A DNA stretch of 64,000 nucleotides, from the NCBI RefSeq assembly GCF_000227465.1, contig NC_016047.1, positions 2,026,857-2,090,856 of the forward strand, read 5' to 3'. Within the stretch, counting starts at the first letter, position 1; every line of letters begins with the position of its first letter. Shown here in pieces: positions 1-7,957 of this stretch. The notes below the pieces were generated by a model. The model did not search any database, was not told the DNA's origin, and was given only the letters and a program-made list of their open reading frames with translations. The stretch comes from Bacillus spizizenii TU-B-10. GTDB taxonomy: Bacteria; Bacillota; Bacilli; Bacillales; Bacillaceae. Made by a program: the position numbers and the translations under genes.

Positions 1-353
1 ACTTTAAGCATAAACCAAGCGGGTTTTTAGGTTCCGTCTTAATTGGAATGGCATTTGCGGCGGGATGGACGCCATGTACCGGTCCGATATTAGCTGCTGT
101 TATCACACTTGCAAGCACAAATCCAGGCTCAGCGGTGCCGTACATGATGTTATATGTACTCGGTTTTGCTGTTCCGTTTCTTTTATTGTCTTTCTTTATC
201 ACAAAACTGAAGTGGATAAGAAAGAACCAGCTTTTGATCATGAAAGCAGGCGGCGTTTTGATGATTGTGATTGGTGTGCTGTTATTCTTTAATTGGATGA
301 GCCTGATCATTATTTTGCTGTCGGATCTTTTTGGAGGATTCACTGGTTTTTGA
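1..353 (+). CDS. ccdA: CcdA, thiol-disulfide exchange membrane protein (3' end only)
   Basis: The reading frame is open from base 3 and the 5' part lies outside the window. The visible part starts with [18 protein letters not shown] and carries the family signature [10 protein letters not shown]. Its cysteine is one of the pair that CcdA/DsbD-type proteins use to carry reducing power across the membrane. At least two further hydrophobic helices follow, and the protein ends in GGFTGF. CcdA passes electrons from cytoplasmic thioredoxin to extracytoplasmic thiol oxidoreductases needed for cytochrome c maturation and sporulation. yneI and ccdC follow on the same strand, as in B. subtilis. Confidence 0.93.
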   Translation, partial: FKHKPSGFLGSVLIGMAFAAGWTPCTGPILAAVITLASTNPGSAVPYMMLYVLGFAVPFLLLSFFITKLKWIRKNQLLIMKAGGVLMIVIGVLLFFNWMSLIIILLSDLFGGFTGF

Positions 354-441
354 CGGTAAATTACTTTCGTACTACTACTAGTCCTTTTGTTTTTGGTACA
401 ATAAGACTATTATCTGTGGAAATCGATTGTTGGAGGGGAAT

Positions 442-804
442 ATGACAAGAGTTTTAGTTGTAGACGACGCCAAGTTCATGAGGGTGAAAATCAGAGAGAT
501 CTTGGAAGAGGCAAATTACATAATCGCAGGCGAAGCCGCGGACGGTGAGCAAGCAGCGGACCTGTATAAAAAACTGCGGCCGGACATCGTGACAATGGAT
601 ATTACAATGCCAGTGAAAAACGGCATTAAGGCGCTTCGTGATATCTTAACCTTCGATCCTAAAGCGAAGGTCATCATGTGCACCGCCATGCGCCAGCAAA
701 GAATTGTAACGGAAGCGATTGAGCTGGGGGCAAAGGACTTTATTGTCAAGCCGTTTGAGGAAACAAAAGTGTTAGAGGCTGTCAGCCGCGTTATGGGATA
801 TTAA
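442..804 (+). CDS. yneI: CheY-like single-domain response regulator YneI (CcdB)
   Basis: A 120-residue receiver domain with no output domain. The acidic pair is D8/D9, the phosphoacceptor is D53 (in VTMDITMP), the conserved threonine is T81 and the lysine is K103 (IVKPF). A TTG at 427 is in frame, but the ATG at 442 sits at the normal distance from TGGAGGGG and gives the usual CheY-like N-terminus MTRVLVVDD, so I use it. It lies between ccdA and ccdC. The locus is named for cytochrome c defects, but in B. subtilis this gene is reported to be dispensable for that process and its partner kinase is not evident here. Confidence 0.92.
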   Translation: MTRVLVVDDAKFMRVKIREILEEANYIIAGEAADGEQAADLYKKLRPDIVTMDITMPVKNGIKALRDILTFDPKAKVIMCTAMRQQRIVTEAIELGAKDFIVKPFEETKVLEAVSRVMGY

Positions 805-891
805 CGTCATTTCTTTTCAAAATGGTTTTTTTTATTGTTTTGGAGTATAGTATATAGTATCAACACTCCTAGAAACAAAGGAATGATAAGT

Positions 892-1374
892 ATGATGATT
901 ATAGTTTCATCGATTATTGCTGTGTTAATGGCTGTAGCTGTGATGGTGGTCAGAATAAAGTCCTCTGACAAGCCCGTTTCACCGAAAAAAATCATTCTTC
1001 CGCCGATTTTTATGAGTACGGGAGCGTTAATGTTTTTATTTCCGGTATTTTGGGTCACTGGTGCAGAGTTTTTAGAATCAATCACTTTAGGCGTGATTTT
1101 TTCTATTTTTCTCATCAAAACTTCTAAGTTTGAAATTAAAAATAATGAAATTTACATGAAACGCTCTAAAGCATTTGTATTTATATTAGTCGGTCTTTTG
1201 GTGATCAGAATCGCGATGAAATCGATTTTGAGCACATCAATTGATTACGGCGCATTGAGCGGAATGTTTTGGATTCTGGCTTTCGGTATGATTGTGCCGT
1301 GGAGAATCGCCATGTATTTATCATATCGAAAACTTCATAACGAGCTGCAGTCAGCTAATATTCAAATGAATTAA
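892..1374 (+). CDS. ccdC: CcdC (YneJ) membrane protein
   Basis: A 160-residue, very hydrophobic protein with several predicted membrane helices (MMIIVSSIIAVLMAVAV at the start, another around ILPPIFMSTGALMFLF, and a C-terminal pair). In-frame starts exist at 835 and 883. The ATG at 892 lies about 9 bases after AAAGGA and matches the family length. It is third in the ccdA-yneI-ccdC cluster. Its biochemical function is not established, and the protein is named for its position. A bidirectional terminator follows at once. Confidence 0.88.
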   Translation: MMIIVSSIIAVLMAVAVMVVRIKSSDKPVSPKKIILPPIFMSTGALMFLFPVFWVTGAEFLESITLGVIFSIFLIKTSKFEIKNNEIYMKRSKAFVFILVGLLVIRIAMKSILSTSIDYGALSGMFWILAFGMIVPWRIAMYLSYRKLHNELQSANIQMN

Positions 1375-1406
1375 AAAACCTTTCCTTCTATCAGGAAAGG
1401 TTTTTT
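1373..1406. terminator. Bidirectional terminator between ccdC and yneK
   Basis: AAAAAACCTTTCCT and AGGAAAGGTTTTTT form a near-perfect stem with A and T tracts on both sides. It can end the rightward ccdC transcript and the leftward yneK transcript; the yneK stop codon touches it. Confidence 0.85.
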
Positions 1407-1833
1407 ATTTGAGAAGGGTCTGATAAGGTTCGAGATCGATTTTTTTGTCCTGCAGATGTCTTTTTAAGAAGGTATGGTCTCTTTTAGGAGTTGCGAGAAT
1501 ATAGCCTCTGATCATCAGTTGCTGATCAATCTTTGATACCTTTTCTTCTAATGCAAGCTCACCGATTTTACCTGCGATTTTGGCTTTTGCTGCATCTCTG
1601 AACAGCTCCGGAACCGGCGAAACCAATTCATTAAGAAATTGTTTGTTTTCATTGCTCCACAAATGCATGCTGTTTTCGATATAGTAATCCTGCCAATCAA
1701 GCTCTGACCTGCCGTCTTCTTTCGGTAAACGCTTTAAAAACTTTCGAAACATAAAAAAACCGCCGATTGATAATAAGACAACCATCATGATCACCCAAAA
1801 CAGAATAAACCACAAAAACCAGCCTTCCAGCAT
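1405..1833 (-). CDS. yneK: YneK, membrane-anchored protein of the DUF2621 type
   Basis: A 142-residue protein with one strong N-terminal membrane helix (WFLWFILFWVIMMVVLLSIG) followed by a charged cytoplasmic domain rich in Lys, Glu and Asp. A TTG at 1836 is also in frame. The ATG at 1833 is preferred because AAGGGGGG lies 8 bases upstream. I recognise the family by gene order next to ccdC and by overall sequence, but know no experimentally assigned function. It is transcribed toward ccdC and shares its terminator. Confidence 0.8.
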   Translation of the reverse strand: MLEGWFLWFILFWVIMMVVLLSIGGFFMFRKFLKRLPKEDGRSELDWQDYYIENSMHLWSNENKQFLNELVSPVPELFRDAAKAKIAGKIGELALEEKVSKIDQQLMIRGYILATPKRDHTFLKRHLQDKKIDLEPYQTLLK

Positions 1834-1836
1834 CAA

Positions 1837-2021
1837 TCATTCCCCCCTTATTCTAACCATATTGTATACGAAGAGAGATTAGAAGAACACAGTAAAAAAA
1901 GAATAGAAAGAAATGATAGACGTCTAGTCAAAAGAGATAGTAGATCATATTCTATTGTATAGTGAATCTGCTATTTGGCCATGGGAGAGTCACTAGAGGG
2001 TATTTGACGATAAATGGACGG
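1837..2021. other. Intergenic stretch between yneK and the cotM terminator
   Basis: About 190 bases upstream of yneK. It is AT-rich and has no open frame with a ribosome binding site. It probably holds the yneK promoter, but I could not choose a convincing -35/-10 pair. Confidence 0.4.
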
Positions 2022-2062
2022 AAAAAAGTCACTTTCATAATAGGGGATGAAAGTGACTTTTT
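2022..2062 (-). terminator. Terminator of cotM
   Basis: Read on the minus strand, AAAAGTCACTTTCAT and ATGAAAGTGACTTTTTT pair around a short loop and end in a T run. It begins a few bases after the cotM stop codon. Confidence 0.85.
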
Positions 2063-2065
2063 ATA

Positions 2066-2440
2066 TTAGCTGAGAGGAAATTGAAGAGAAAAAGAAGAAC
2101 CATCTTCTGTTTCTTTATTGACGGCAACTGTGAGTATTTGATTTTCGCATTCGGTTTGAATGGTTTTGTCATTAAAATAAAAAGGAAGCATCATTTGTTT
2201 TTCAAAAGTCTGCCCTGACGATTTGACTGTTAAGATGAACTCGCAGCCAGACAGAGTAACCGTTACTTGTGTCGGCTGTAAAAAAGTCAGATCCGCTTCA
2301 ATAATATACTGCTGACTTGTTTCATATAAATCAATAGGCAATGTTTCATCGTACCAGGCGAAGGGGTCTTCAAAAAATTGCCGAAGCCATTCATCCATAC
2401 TATCGAAATCATTAGCGTCATTACGTTTTGAATGGGTCAT
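2066..2440 (-). CDS. cotM: CotM, spore outer coat protein of the small heat-shock (alpha-crystallin) family
   Basis: The 124-residue protein reads MTHSKRNDANDFDSMDEWL and then has the beta-rich core of an HSP20-like domain, which ends with the polar stretch EDGSSFSLQFPLS. CotM is a structural component of the outer spore coat, made late in the mother cell. The start at 2440 lies 9 bases after GGAGG. The ATG at 2458, giving the 130-residue form, would place the ribosome binding site inside the gene. It has its own terminator and stands beside sspP and sspO, which act in the forespore. Confidence 0.87.
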   Translation of the reverse strand: MTHSKRNDANDFDSMDEWLRQFFEDPFAWYDETLPIDLYETSQQYIIEADLTFLQPTQVTVTLSGCEFILTVKSSGQTFEKQMMLPFYFNDKTIQTECENQILTVAVNKETEDGSSFSLQFPLS

Positions 2441-2510
2441 GGAAGCATTCCTCCACATATCAACCTTGCTTTACATCATATGCGGAATATCAGAAATGGG
2501 TGAACGCATA

Positions 2511-2537
2511 AAAAAACAGACACTAAGGTCTGCTTTT
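2511..2537 (-). terminator. Terminator of the sspO-sspP operon
   Basis: On the minus strand, GCAGACCTTAGTGTCTG forms a short stem (CAGAC/GTCTG) followed by TTTTTTT. It directly follows the sspP stop codon. Confidence 0.75.
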
Positions 2538-2538
2538 C

Positions 2539-2685
2539 TTACATATCATGGCTTGAGTTGTGCTTCTGTCTTGTGTGGTTTCGGTTTTTTACTTTTTTGC
2601 TACCGCTGAGAGGCTCCGGCTGACCCGGATTGTGTCCTTTAGGGGCGTTTTTATGCATATCTTTACTTGTATTTTTATTGGTCAT
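2539..2685 (-). CDS. sspP: SspP, small acid-soluble spore protein P
   Basis: A 48-residue basic, Asn/Lys/His-rich protein: it starts [20 protein letters not shown] and ends [13 protein letters not shown]. It is a minor small acid-soluble protein packed into the forespore core. A clear AAGGAGG lies just upstream of the ATG. It is the second gene of a two-gene unit, 32 bases downstream of sspO with no terminator between them. Confidence 0.92.
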   Translation of the reverse strand: MTNKNTSKDMHKNAPKGHNPGQPEPLSGSKKVKNRNHTRQKHNSSHDM

Positions 2686-2717
2686 AAAATGAGAACCTCC
2701 TTAAAAAGAGTCCGGTG

Positions 2718-2864
2718 CTATTGATTGGTTTTTCTTTTTTTATTATTTTGGCGTTCAGCTTCAGTCAGTACAAGCTGGTCGTTTTCGACGTAGCCGGCGC
2801 CTTTGCCTTGGCTTTTCGCGTCATTCATTCCGTTAATGACGTGATTCGCTTTTCTTTTGACCAT
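2718..2864 (-). CDS. sspO: SspO, small acid-soluble spore protein O
   Basis: A 48-residue basic protein starting [20 protein letters not shown] and ending NNKKRKTNQ, typical of minor forespore small acid-soluble proteins. Two ATGs stand in tandem at 2867 and 2864. The second lies 8 bases after GAGG and gives the known N-terminus. It diverges from citB; the roughly 225-base interval must serve a forespore promoter on this strand as well as the citB control region. Confidence 0.93.
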   Translation of the reverse strand: MVKRKANHVINGMNDAKSQGKGAGYVENDQLVLTEAERQNNKKRKTNQ

Positions 2865-2950
2865 CATTATCACCTCAATCATAATATGGCTCCTTTTGTT
2901 GTGTTATATGAGAGAGCATAAACAGTAATAATTACCGGTACATTTGTCTG

Positions 2951-2965
2951 ATAAGCCGAACTTAT
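2951..2965 (+). promoter_or_regulatory. CcpC operator dyad upstream of citB
   Basis: ATAAGCCGAACTTAT fits the ATAA-N7-TTAT element bound by the citrate-responsive LysR-type regulator CcpC. Its centre is about 66 bases before the transcription start inferred from the promoter at 2989-3017. A half site (TTAT, 2994-2997) lies near -27. This is the arrangement known for citB in B. subtilis. Confidence 0.8.
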
Positions 2966-2988
2966 TGTATTTAATAAAAACATTGATA

Positions 2989-3017
2989 TTTACTTATGTA
3001 TGATTTTGTTTTAATAT
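2989..3017 (+). promoter_or_regulatory. citB promoter (SigA type)
   Basis: TTTACT (2989-2994) and TAATAT (3012-3017) are separated by 17 bases. The predicted start near 3024 gives a leader of about 65 bases. The position fits the CcpC dyad and half site upstream. Confidence 0.65.
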
Positions 3018-3089
3018 GAAATTGTGAGAAAATTGTGATGGAATTTACTTCATCTGAGAATGATCTGATCTGAAGGGGGATTTTGGAGA

Positions 3090-5819
3090 ATGGCAAACGA
3101 GCAAAAAACTGCAGCAAAAGACGTTTTCCAAGCGAGAAAAACGTTTACTACTAATGGGAAAACATATCATTACTACTCTTTAAAGGCGTTAGAAGATTCA
3201 GGAATCGGGAAGGTTTCGAAGCTTCCTTATTCTATCAAAGTTCTTTTAGAATCAGTATTGCGTCAAGTTGACGGATTCGTCATCAAAAAAGAACACGTAG
3301 AAAATTTGGCAAAGTGGGGAACTGCCGAATTAAAGGAAATCGACGTTCCGTTTAAACCGTCTCGTGTTATTTTACAAGACTTCACAGGGGTTCCGGCAGT
3401 AGTAGACCTTGCTTCACTGCGTAAAGCGATGGCAGCTGTCGGCGGAGATCCTGATAAAATTAACCCTGAAATTCCTGTTGATCTCGTTATCGACCACTCT
3501 GTACAGGTTGATAAAGCGGGCACAGAAGATGCGTTAGCTATTAATATGGACTTGGAATTCGAAAGAAATGCAGAACGCTACAAATTTTTAAGCTGGGCAA
3601 AGAAAGCGTTTAATAACTATCAGGCAGTGCCGCCTGCAACAGGTATCGTGCACCAGGTAAACCTAGAGTTCCTGGCAAGTGTCGTCCATGCCATTGAAGA
3701 AGACGGTGAACTTGTAACGTATCCTGATACGCTTGTCGGAACAGACTCACATACCACAATGATTAACGGTATCGGTGTTCTTGGCTGGGGTGTCGGCGGA
3801 ATTGAAGCTGAAGCGGGAATGCTTGGACAGCCTTCTTACTTCCCAGTTCCTGAGGTAATCGGCGCGAAACTTGTCGGCAAGCTTCCGAACGGAACAACAG
3901 CTACTGACTTGGCGTTAAAAGTGACACAGGTGCTGCGTGAAAAAGGCGTTGTCGGCAAGTTTGTTGAATTCTTTGGACCGGGAGTTGCAGAACTGCCGCT
4001 TGCAGATCGCGCAACTATTGCGAACATGGCTCCGGAATACGGTGCTACATGCGGATTCTTCCCAGTAGATGAAGAAGCGCTAAACTATCTGCGCCTGACA
4101 GGCCGTGATCCTGAACATATTGATGTAGTCGAAGCATACTGCAGAAGCAATGGCTTGTTTTACACTCCAGATGCGGAAGACCCTCAATTTACTGATGTGG
4201 TTGAAATTGACCTGTCTCAAATTGAAGCAAACTTATCAGGTCCAAAACGCCCTCAGGATTTGATCCCGCTTTCTGCTATGCAGGAAACGTTTAAAAAGCA
4301 TTTAGTCAGCCCTGCGGGTAACCAAGGATTCGGTTTACATGCAGAAGAAGAAGAAAAAGAAATTAAGTTTAAACTCCTTAATGGCGAAGAAACAGTTATG
4401 AAAACGGGTGCGATCGCCATTGCTGCGATCACAAGCTGTACGAATACATCCAACCCGTTCGTTCTGATCGGCGCCGGACTCGTAGCGAAAAAAGCGGTTG
4501 AGTTAGGGCTTAAAGTGCCTAATTACGTAAAAACGTCACTTGCACCGGGCTCTAAAGTCGTTACAGGATATCTTGTGAATTCAGGCCTTCTTCCATACAT
4601 GAAAGAGCTTGGTTTTAACCTCGTTGGGTACGGATGTACAACATGTATCGGAAACTCAGGTCCGCTTTCACCAGAAATCGAAGAAGCGGTTGCGAAAAAT
4701 GATCTTCTGATTACATCTGTCCTTTCCGGAAACCGTAACTTTGAAGGGCGTATTCACCCGCTGGTTAAAGGTAACTATCTTGCTTCTCCGCCGCTCGTTG
4801 TGGCATATGCGCTGGCTGGAACGGTAAACATTAATTTGAAAACTGATCCGATCGGTGTGGGCAAGGATGGTCAAAACGTATACTTTAACGATATTTGGCC
4901 ATCAATGGACGAAATCAATTCACTTGTTAAGCAAACTGTTACGCCTGAGCTCTTCCGCAAAGAGTATGAAACAGTATTTGATGACAACAAGCGATGGAAC
5001 GAGATTGAAACAACAGATGAAGCCCTATATAAATGGGATAACGAGTCAACTTACATTCAAAACCCGCCATTCTTCGAAGAAATGTCTGTTGATCCAGGTA
5101 AGGTTGAGCCATTAAAAGGTCTGCGTGTTGTCGGTAAATTCGGCGATTCAGTCACAACTGACCATATTTCTCCTGCGGGGGCAATCGGAAAAGACACGCC
5201 TGCCGGAAAGTATTTGCAAGAAAAAGGCGTTTCTCCTCGTGACTTTAACTCCTACGGTTCCCGCCGCGGAAACCATGAAGTTATGATGAGAGGAACATTT
5301 GCAAACATCCGCATCAAAAACCAAATCGCACCGGGTACAGAAGGCGGATTTACAACGTACTGGCCGACTGGTGAAGTAACGTCCATCTATGATGCGTGCA
5401 TGAGATACAAAGAAGATAAAACAGGTCTTGTCGTATTAGCAGGAAAAGACTACGGTATGGGATCTTCACGTGACTGGGCTGCAAAAGGAACAAACCTTCT
5501 CGGCATCAGAACGGTAATTGCTGAAAGCTTTGAAAGAATTCACAGAAGCAACCTTGTATTCATGGGTGTGCTGCCGCTTCAGTTTAAACAAGGTGAAAAT
5601 GCGGAAACACTCGGTTTAACAGGTAAAGAAGTTATCGAGGTTGATGTGGATGAAACAGTTCGCCCTCGTGACCTTGTGACAGTAAGAGCAATCAATGAAG
5701 ACGGTAATGTAACAACATTTGAAGCAGTCGTCCGCTTTGATAGTGAAGTGGAAATTGATTACTATCGCCATGGCGGCATCCTGCAAATGGTGCTTCGTGA
5801 AAAAATGAAGCAGTCCTGA
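3090..5819 (+). CDS. citB: Aconitate hydratase (aconitase)
   Basis: A 909-residue enzyme that interconverts citrate and isocitrate in the TCA cycle; apo-aconitase also binds RNA in Bacillus. The three 4Fe-4S ligands are visible: C450 in SCTNTSNP, and C516 and C519 in [12 protein letters not shown]. The C-terminal swivel domain follows after about residue 680 with [13 protein letters not shown] and later [12 protein letters not shown]. Length and motifs are those of the AcnA/IRP1 type. AAGGGGGA lies 9 bases before the ATG. It is transcribed alone, controlled by the CcpC site upstream and ended by the hairpin at 5831. Two possible CDS-internal antisense frames are shadows. Confidence 0.98.
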   Translation: MANEQKTAAKDVFQARKTFTTNGKTYHYYSLKALEDSGIGKVSKLPYSIKVLLESVLRQVDGFVIKKEHVENLAKWGTAELKEIDVPFKPSRVILQDFTGVPAVVDLASLRKAMAAVGGDPDKINPEIPVDLVIDHSVQVDKAGTEDALAINMDLEFERNAERYKFLSWAKKAFNNYQAVPPATGIVHQVNLEFLASVVHAIEEDGELVTYPDTLVGTDSHTTMINGIGVLGWGVGGIEAEAGMLGQPSYFPVPEVIGAKLVGKLPNGTTATDLALKVTQVLREKGVVGKFVEFFGPGVAELPLADRATIANMAPEYGATCGFFPVDEEALNYLRLTGRDPEHIDVVEAYCRSNGLFYTPDAEDPQFTDVVEIDLSQIEANLSGPKRPQDLIPLSAMQETFKKHLVSPAGNQGFGLHAEEEEKEIKFKLLNGEETVMKTGAIAIAAITSCTNTSNPFVLIGAGLVAKKAVELGLKVPNYVKTSLAPGSKVVTGYLVNSGLLPYMKELGFNLVGYGCTTCIGNSGPLSPEIEEAVAKNDLLITSVLSGNRNFEGRIHPLVKGNYLASPPLVVAYALAGTVNINLKTDPIGVGKDGQNVYFNDIWPSMDEINSLVKQTVTPELFRKEYETVFDDNKRWNEIETTDEALYKWDNESTYIQNPPFFEEMSVDPGKVEPLKGLRVVGKFGDSVTTDHISPAGAIGKDTPAGKYLQEKGVSPRDFNSYGSRRGNHEVMMRGTFANIRIKNQIAPGTEGGFTTYWPTGEVTSIYDACMRYKEDKTGLVVLAGKDYGMGSSRDWAAKGTNLLGIRTVIAESFERIHRSNLVFMGVLPLQFKQGENAETLGLTGKEVIEVDVDETVRPRDLVTVRAINEDGNVTTFEAVVRFDSEVEIDYYRHGGILQMVLREKMKQS

Positions 5820-5830
5820 TGAATCTATAG

Positions 5831-5863
5831 GAAGAGAAGGCATTTCTGCTTTCTCTTCTTTTT
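5831..5863 (+). terminator. citB terminator
   Basis: GAAGAGAAGGC and GCTTTCTCTTC form a stem around ATTTCT with one mismatch, followed by TTTTTATG. Confidence 0.8.
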
Positions 5864-5891
5864 ATGACAAAGTGTGCTGCGGAGGTGGCAT

Positions 5892-6404
5892 ATGCTGAAA
5901 AAATGGCTCGCAGGTATCCTGCTTATCATGCTTGCCGGTTATATGGGATGGAATTTGTATCAAACATACAGCAAAAAAGAAGTGGGGATTGAAGAGGGAC
6001 AGCAAGCACCTGATTTTTCTTTGAAAACGCTATCAGGAGAGAAAAGTTCCTTACAGGACACAAAAGGCAAAAAAGTGCTGCTCAATTTCTGGGCAACTTG
6101 GTGTAAACCGTGCCGTCAGGAAATGCCGGCGATGGAACAGCTGCAAAAAGAACACGCTGACGAACTTGCGGTTGTTGCGGTAAATTTCACTTCAGCTGAG
6201 AAAAGCGAGAAACAGGTCCGGGCATTTGCTGAAACGTATGATTTAACGTTTCCCATTCTGATTGATAAACAAGGGATCAATGCTGACTATAACGTGATGT
6301 CATATCCAACGACGTATATCTTAAATGAAAAAGGTGTTATTCAAGACATACACATTGGCACCATGACAAAAAAAGAAATGGAACAAAAACTGGATCTTGA
6401 TTAG
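5892..6404 (+). CDS. yneN: YneN, membrane-anchored thioredoxin-like thiol-disulfide oxidoreductase
   Basis: A 170-residue protein with an N-terminal membrane anchor (WLAGILLIMLAGYMGW, residues 5-20). A TlpA/ResA-like domain starts near APDFSLKTL. The active site is WCKPC (C71, C74), and the cis-proline loop is MSYPTTYIL. It should act outside the membrane as a thiol reductant or oxidoreductase, like its relatives ResA and StoA; the specific substrate is unknown. An in-frame start at 5874 exists, but GGAGGTGG lies just before the ATG at 5892. A hairpin overlaps the 3' end. Confidence 0.9.
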   Translation: MLKKWLAGILLIMLAGYMGWNLYQTYSKKEVGIEEGQQAPDFSLKTLSGEKSSLQDTKGKKVLLNFWATWCKPCRQEMPAMEQLQKEHADELAVVAVNFTSAEKSEKQVRAFAETYDLTFPILIDKQGINADYNVMSYPTTYILNEKGVIQDIHIGTMTKKEMEQKLDLD

Positions 6405-6417
6405 ATTCAGTTTTTTT
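6386..6417 (+). terminator. yneN terminator overlapping the stop codon
   Basis: AAACTGGATC and GATTCAGTTT pair around the stop region with one mismatch and lead into TTTTTTT. The last codons of yneN form the left arm. Confidence 0.7.
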
Positions 6418-6483
6418 ATGTTCAGATATGCTTACAAGTTTTCAGAATTGGAAAAAATAAAAGAATATGCGGAGGTGAGAAGA

Positions 6484-6609
6484 GTGAAGAAGATGAGAAA
6501 GCGTTCTTTTCATGAGCTCGTCATGGAAAACAAAAAAGAGCTGATGACCAATACGGAGTATTTAAATCAGCTTGAGGAAAAGCTTGAACAGCGATTTAAG
6601 CAAAAATAA
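6484..6609 (+). CDS. Small basic protein of the Fur-regulated FbpB family
   Basis: A 41-residue protein beginning at a GTG 5 bases after GGAGGTGA. Its core RKRSFHELVMENKKELM, followed by a short amphipathic helix LNQLEEKLEQR, fits the FbpB-type small basic proteins. In B. subtilis these cooperate with the iron-sparing sRNA FsrA. It may be the gene called fbpC in B. subtilis, but I am not sure of that name. I looked for a Fur box (TGATAAT-type repeat) upstream and saw none. An ATG at 6493 is also in frame but poorly spaced. Confidence 0.72.
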   Translation: MKKMRKRSFHELVMENKKELMTNTEYLNQLEEKLEQRFKQK

Positions 6610-6633
6610 CCTTTAATTTGTATTCATGTTTAC

Positions 6634-6667
6634 CCCTCCTTTTGAGAATCCTATCTGTTGAGGAGGG
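6634..6667 (+). promoter_or_regulatory. Inverted repeat that can mask the sspN ribosome binding site
   Basis: CCCTCCT (6634-6640) is perfectly complementary to AGGAGGG (6661-6667), the Shine-Dalgarno sequence of sspN, with a 20-base loop. Whether both arms are in the sspN transcript depends on the unmapped start site. Confidence 0.4.
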
Positions 6668-6673
6668 ATAAAC

Positions 6674-6820
6674 ATGGGAAACAACAAGAAAAACGGTCAG
6701 CCTCAATATGCTCCAAGCCACTTGGGTACAAAGCCTGTAAAATATAAAGCCAATAAAGGGGAAAAAATGCATGATACTTCAGGGCAGCAGCCGATCATCA
6801 TGCAGACAAAAGGCGAGTAG
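6674..6820 (+). CDS. sspN: SspN, small acid-soluble spore protein N
   Basis: A 48-residue protein starting MGNNKKNGQPQYAPSHLGT and ending PIIMQTKGE. It is a minor small acid-soluble protein made in the forespore. AGGAGGG lies 6 bases before the ATG. In B. subtilis it is cotranscribed with tlp, and here the gap to tlp is only 36 bases with no terminator, so the operon appears intact. Confidence 0.93.
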   Translation: MGNNKKNGQPQYAPSHLGTKPVKYKANKGEKMHDTSGQQPIIMQTKGE

Positions 6821-6856
6821 CGCCGAATCAAGTTTATTTCTAGGGGGTACATCCGA

Positions 6857-7108
6857 ATGACAAAGAACCAAAATCAATACCAGCAGCCTAATCCTGATGA
6901 TCGTTCTGATAACGTAGAAAAATTGCAGGATATGGTTCAAAATACAATTGAAAACATAGAAGAAGCAGAGGAATCAATGGAGTTTGCTTCAGGAGAAGAT
7001 AAACAGCGTATCAAAGAAAAAAATGAAAGACGCGAACAGAGTATCGAAGCGTTTCGTAATGAAATTCAAGACGAATCTGCAGCGAGACAAAACGGATACC
7101 GTTCATAA
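6857..7108 (+). CDS. tlp: Tlp, thioredoxin-like small acid-soluble spore protein
   Basis: An 83-residue, highly charged protein of mostly helical character (DNVEKLQDMVQNTIENIEEA, then EDKQRIKEKNERREQ). Despite the name there is no CxxC motif: no cysteine occurs at all, so it cannot act as a thioredoxin. It is a minor forespore protein expressed with sspN. AGGGGG lies 9 bases before the ATG, and a strong terminator follows. Confidence 0.93.
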   Translation: MTKNQNQYQQPNPDDRSDNVEKLQDMVQNTIENIEEAEESMEFASGEDKQRIKEKNERREQSIEAFRNEIQDESAARQNGYRS

Positions 7109-7110
7109 AA

Positions 7111-7132
7111 ACCAGGGAAACCTGGTTTTTTT
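7111..7132 (+). terminator. sspN-tlp terminator
   Basis: ACCAGGGAAACCTGGT is a tight stem-loop followed by TTTTTT. Confidence 0.88.
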
Positions 7133-7148
7133 CTTTCTGATTTGATTA

Positions 7149-7157
7149 TGGTAAAAT
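7149..7157 (+). promoter_or_regulatory. Extended -10 promoter of yneP-yneQ
   Basis: TGGTAAAAT is an extended -10 element (TGN plus TAAAAT). No good -35 lies 17 bases upstream. Transcription would start near 7164 and leave a leader of about 30 bases. Confidence 0.5.
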
Positions 7158-7191
7158 GGGGCTAAATTGACGTTAAGGGAGCAGAGTAATC

Positions 7192-7608
7192 TTGCATGTA
7201 TCAAAAAAAGAAATAGAAGTGCGTTATGCAGAAACAGATCAAATGGGGATTGTTTATCACGCAAATTATCTTGTATGGATGGAGGTCGGCAGAACGGCCC
7301 TCATTAAGGACTTAGGCTTTTTATACAGTGATATGGAAAAGAGAGGCGTTCTGTCTCCAGTCGTTGATATCAATATTTCCTATAAAAAGCCGCTTCATTA
7401 CGGAGAAACCGCGGTTGTGCAAACATGGATAGAGGAATACAACGGTTTTAAAACCGTCTATGGTTATCACATTTATAATCCGGCCGGTGAGCTTTCCATC
7501 AAAGCCACCTCATCTCATATTTGTGTAGATAAAGAAAGCTTTAAGCCTATTCAGTTTCGTAAAGCTTTCCCTGATTGGCACGAGGCATATGAAAAGGCCA
7601 AAAAATAG
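7192..7608 (+). CDS. yneP: YneP, acyl-CoA thioesterase of the 4HBT hotdog family
   Basis: A 138-residue single hotdog domain. The signature RYAETDQMGIVYHANYLVW contains the catalytic aspartate of the YbgC/4-hydroxybenzoyl-CoA thioesterase group and the HANY segment. It should hydrolyse a short or aromatic acyl-CoA in the cytoplasm; the true substrate is unknown. The start is TTG at 7192, which keeps the family N-terminus HVSKKEIEVRYAET. The nearest Shine-Dalgarno (AAGGGA) is somewhat distant. yneQ follows 15 bases later and is probably cotranscribed. Confidence 0.88.
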   Translation: MHVSKKEIEVRYAETDQMGIVYHANYLVWMEVGRTALIKDLGFLYSDMEKRGVLSPVVDINISYKKPLHYGETAVVQTWIEEYNGFKTVYGYHIYNPAGELSIKATSSHICVDKESFKPIQFRKAFPDWHEAYEKAKK

Positions 7609-7623
7609 GGAAGTGAACGAGAT

Positions 7624-7923
7624 ATGGCGTTTGGTGTGAAACGTGAGGAACTCAACCGGTGGAAACAAGCAGTGAAAAGAGGAGAAATCGCATTTTTAAC
7701 ACATTACTGGCTGGATGACCGGTTTCCGGAAGCAAAGACTGTGACAAAAGCAGGCTGTGCAGATATTGATAAGCTGATTCAGTGGGGAGCGGCGTACGGT
7801 TTAAAAAAAGAATGGATACATAAAAAAAGTGAATTTCCTCACTTTGATCTGCTGGGTGAGACACAAAAATATATTTTGGAGCAAGAAAACCTGACAGATC
7901 ATCTTATCAGATTTCATTTATAA
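7624..7923 (+). CDS. yneQ: YneQ, conserved protein of unknown function
   Basis: A 99-residue soluble protein starting MAFGVKREELNRWKQAVKRG, with several Trp and His residues (THYWLDDRFPEAKTVTKAGC). No catalytic motif is recognised. It is recognised by position in the B. subtilis-type gene order and is probably translated from the yneP transcript (15-base gap, GGGAAGTGA Shine-Dalgarno). A bidirectional terminator lies at its stop codon. Confidence 0.82.
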   Translation: MAFGVKREELNRWKQAVKRGEIAFLTHYWLDDRFPEAKTVTKAGCADIDKLIQWGAAYGLKKEWIHKKSEFPHFDLLGETQKYILEQENLTDHLIRFHL

Positions 7924-7957
7924 AAAAAGAGCGCACATAATGTGCGTTCTTTTTTTA
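7922..7957. terminator. Bidirectional terminator between yneQ and yneR
   Basis: AAAAAAAGAGCGCACA and TGTGCGTTCTTTTTTT form a stem with A and T tracts on the two sides, serving the convergent genes yneQ and yneR. Confidence 0.88.

Noticed and set aside
2870..2950. Forespore (SigG) promoter for sspO-sspP
   Set aside because: It is expected by biology, but no -35/-10 pair with the right spacing could be chosen with confidence by eye.
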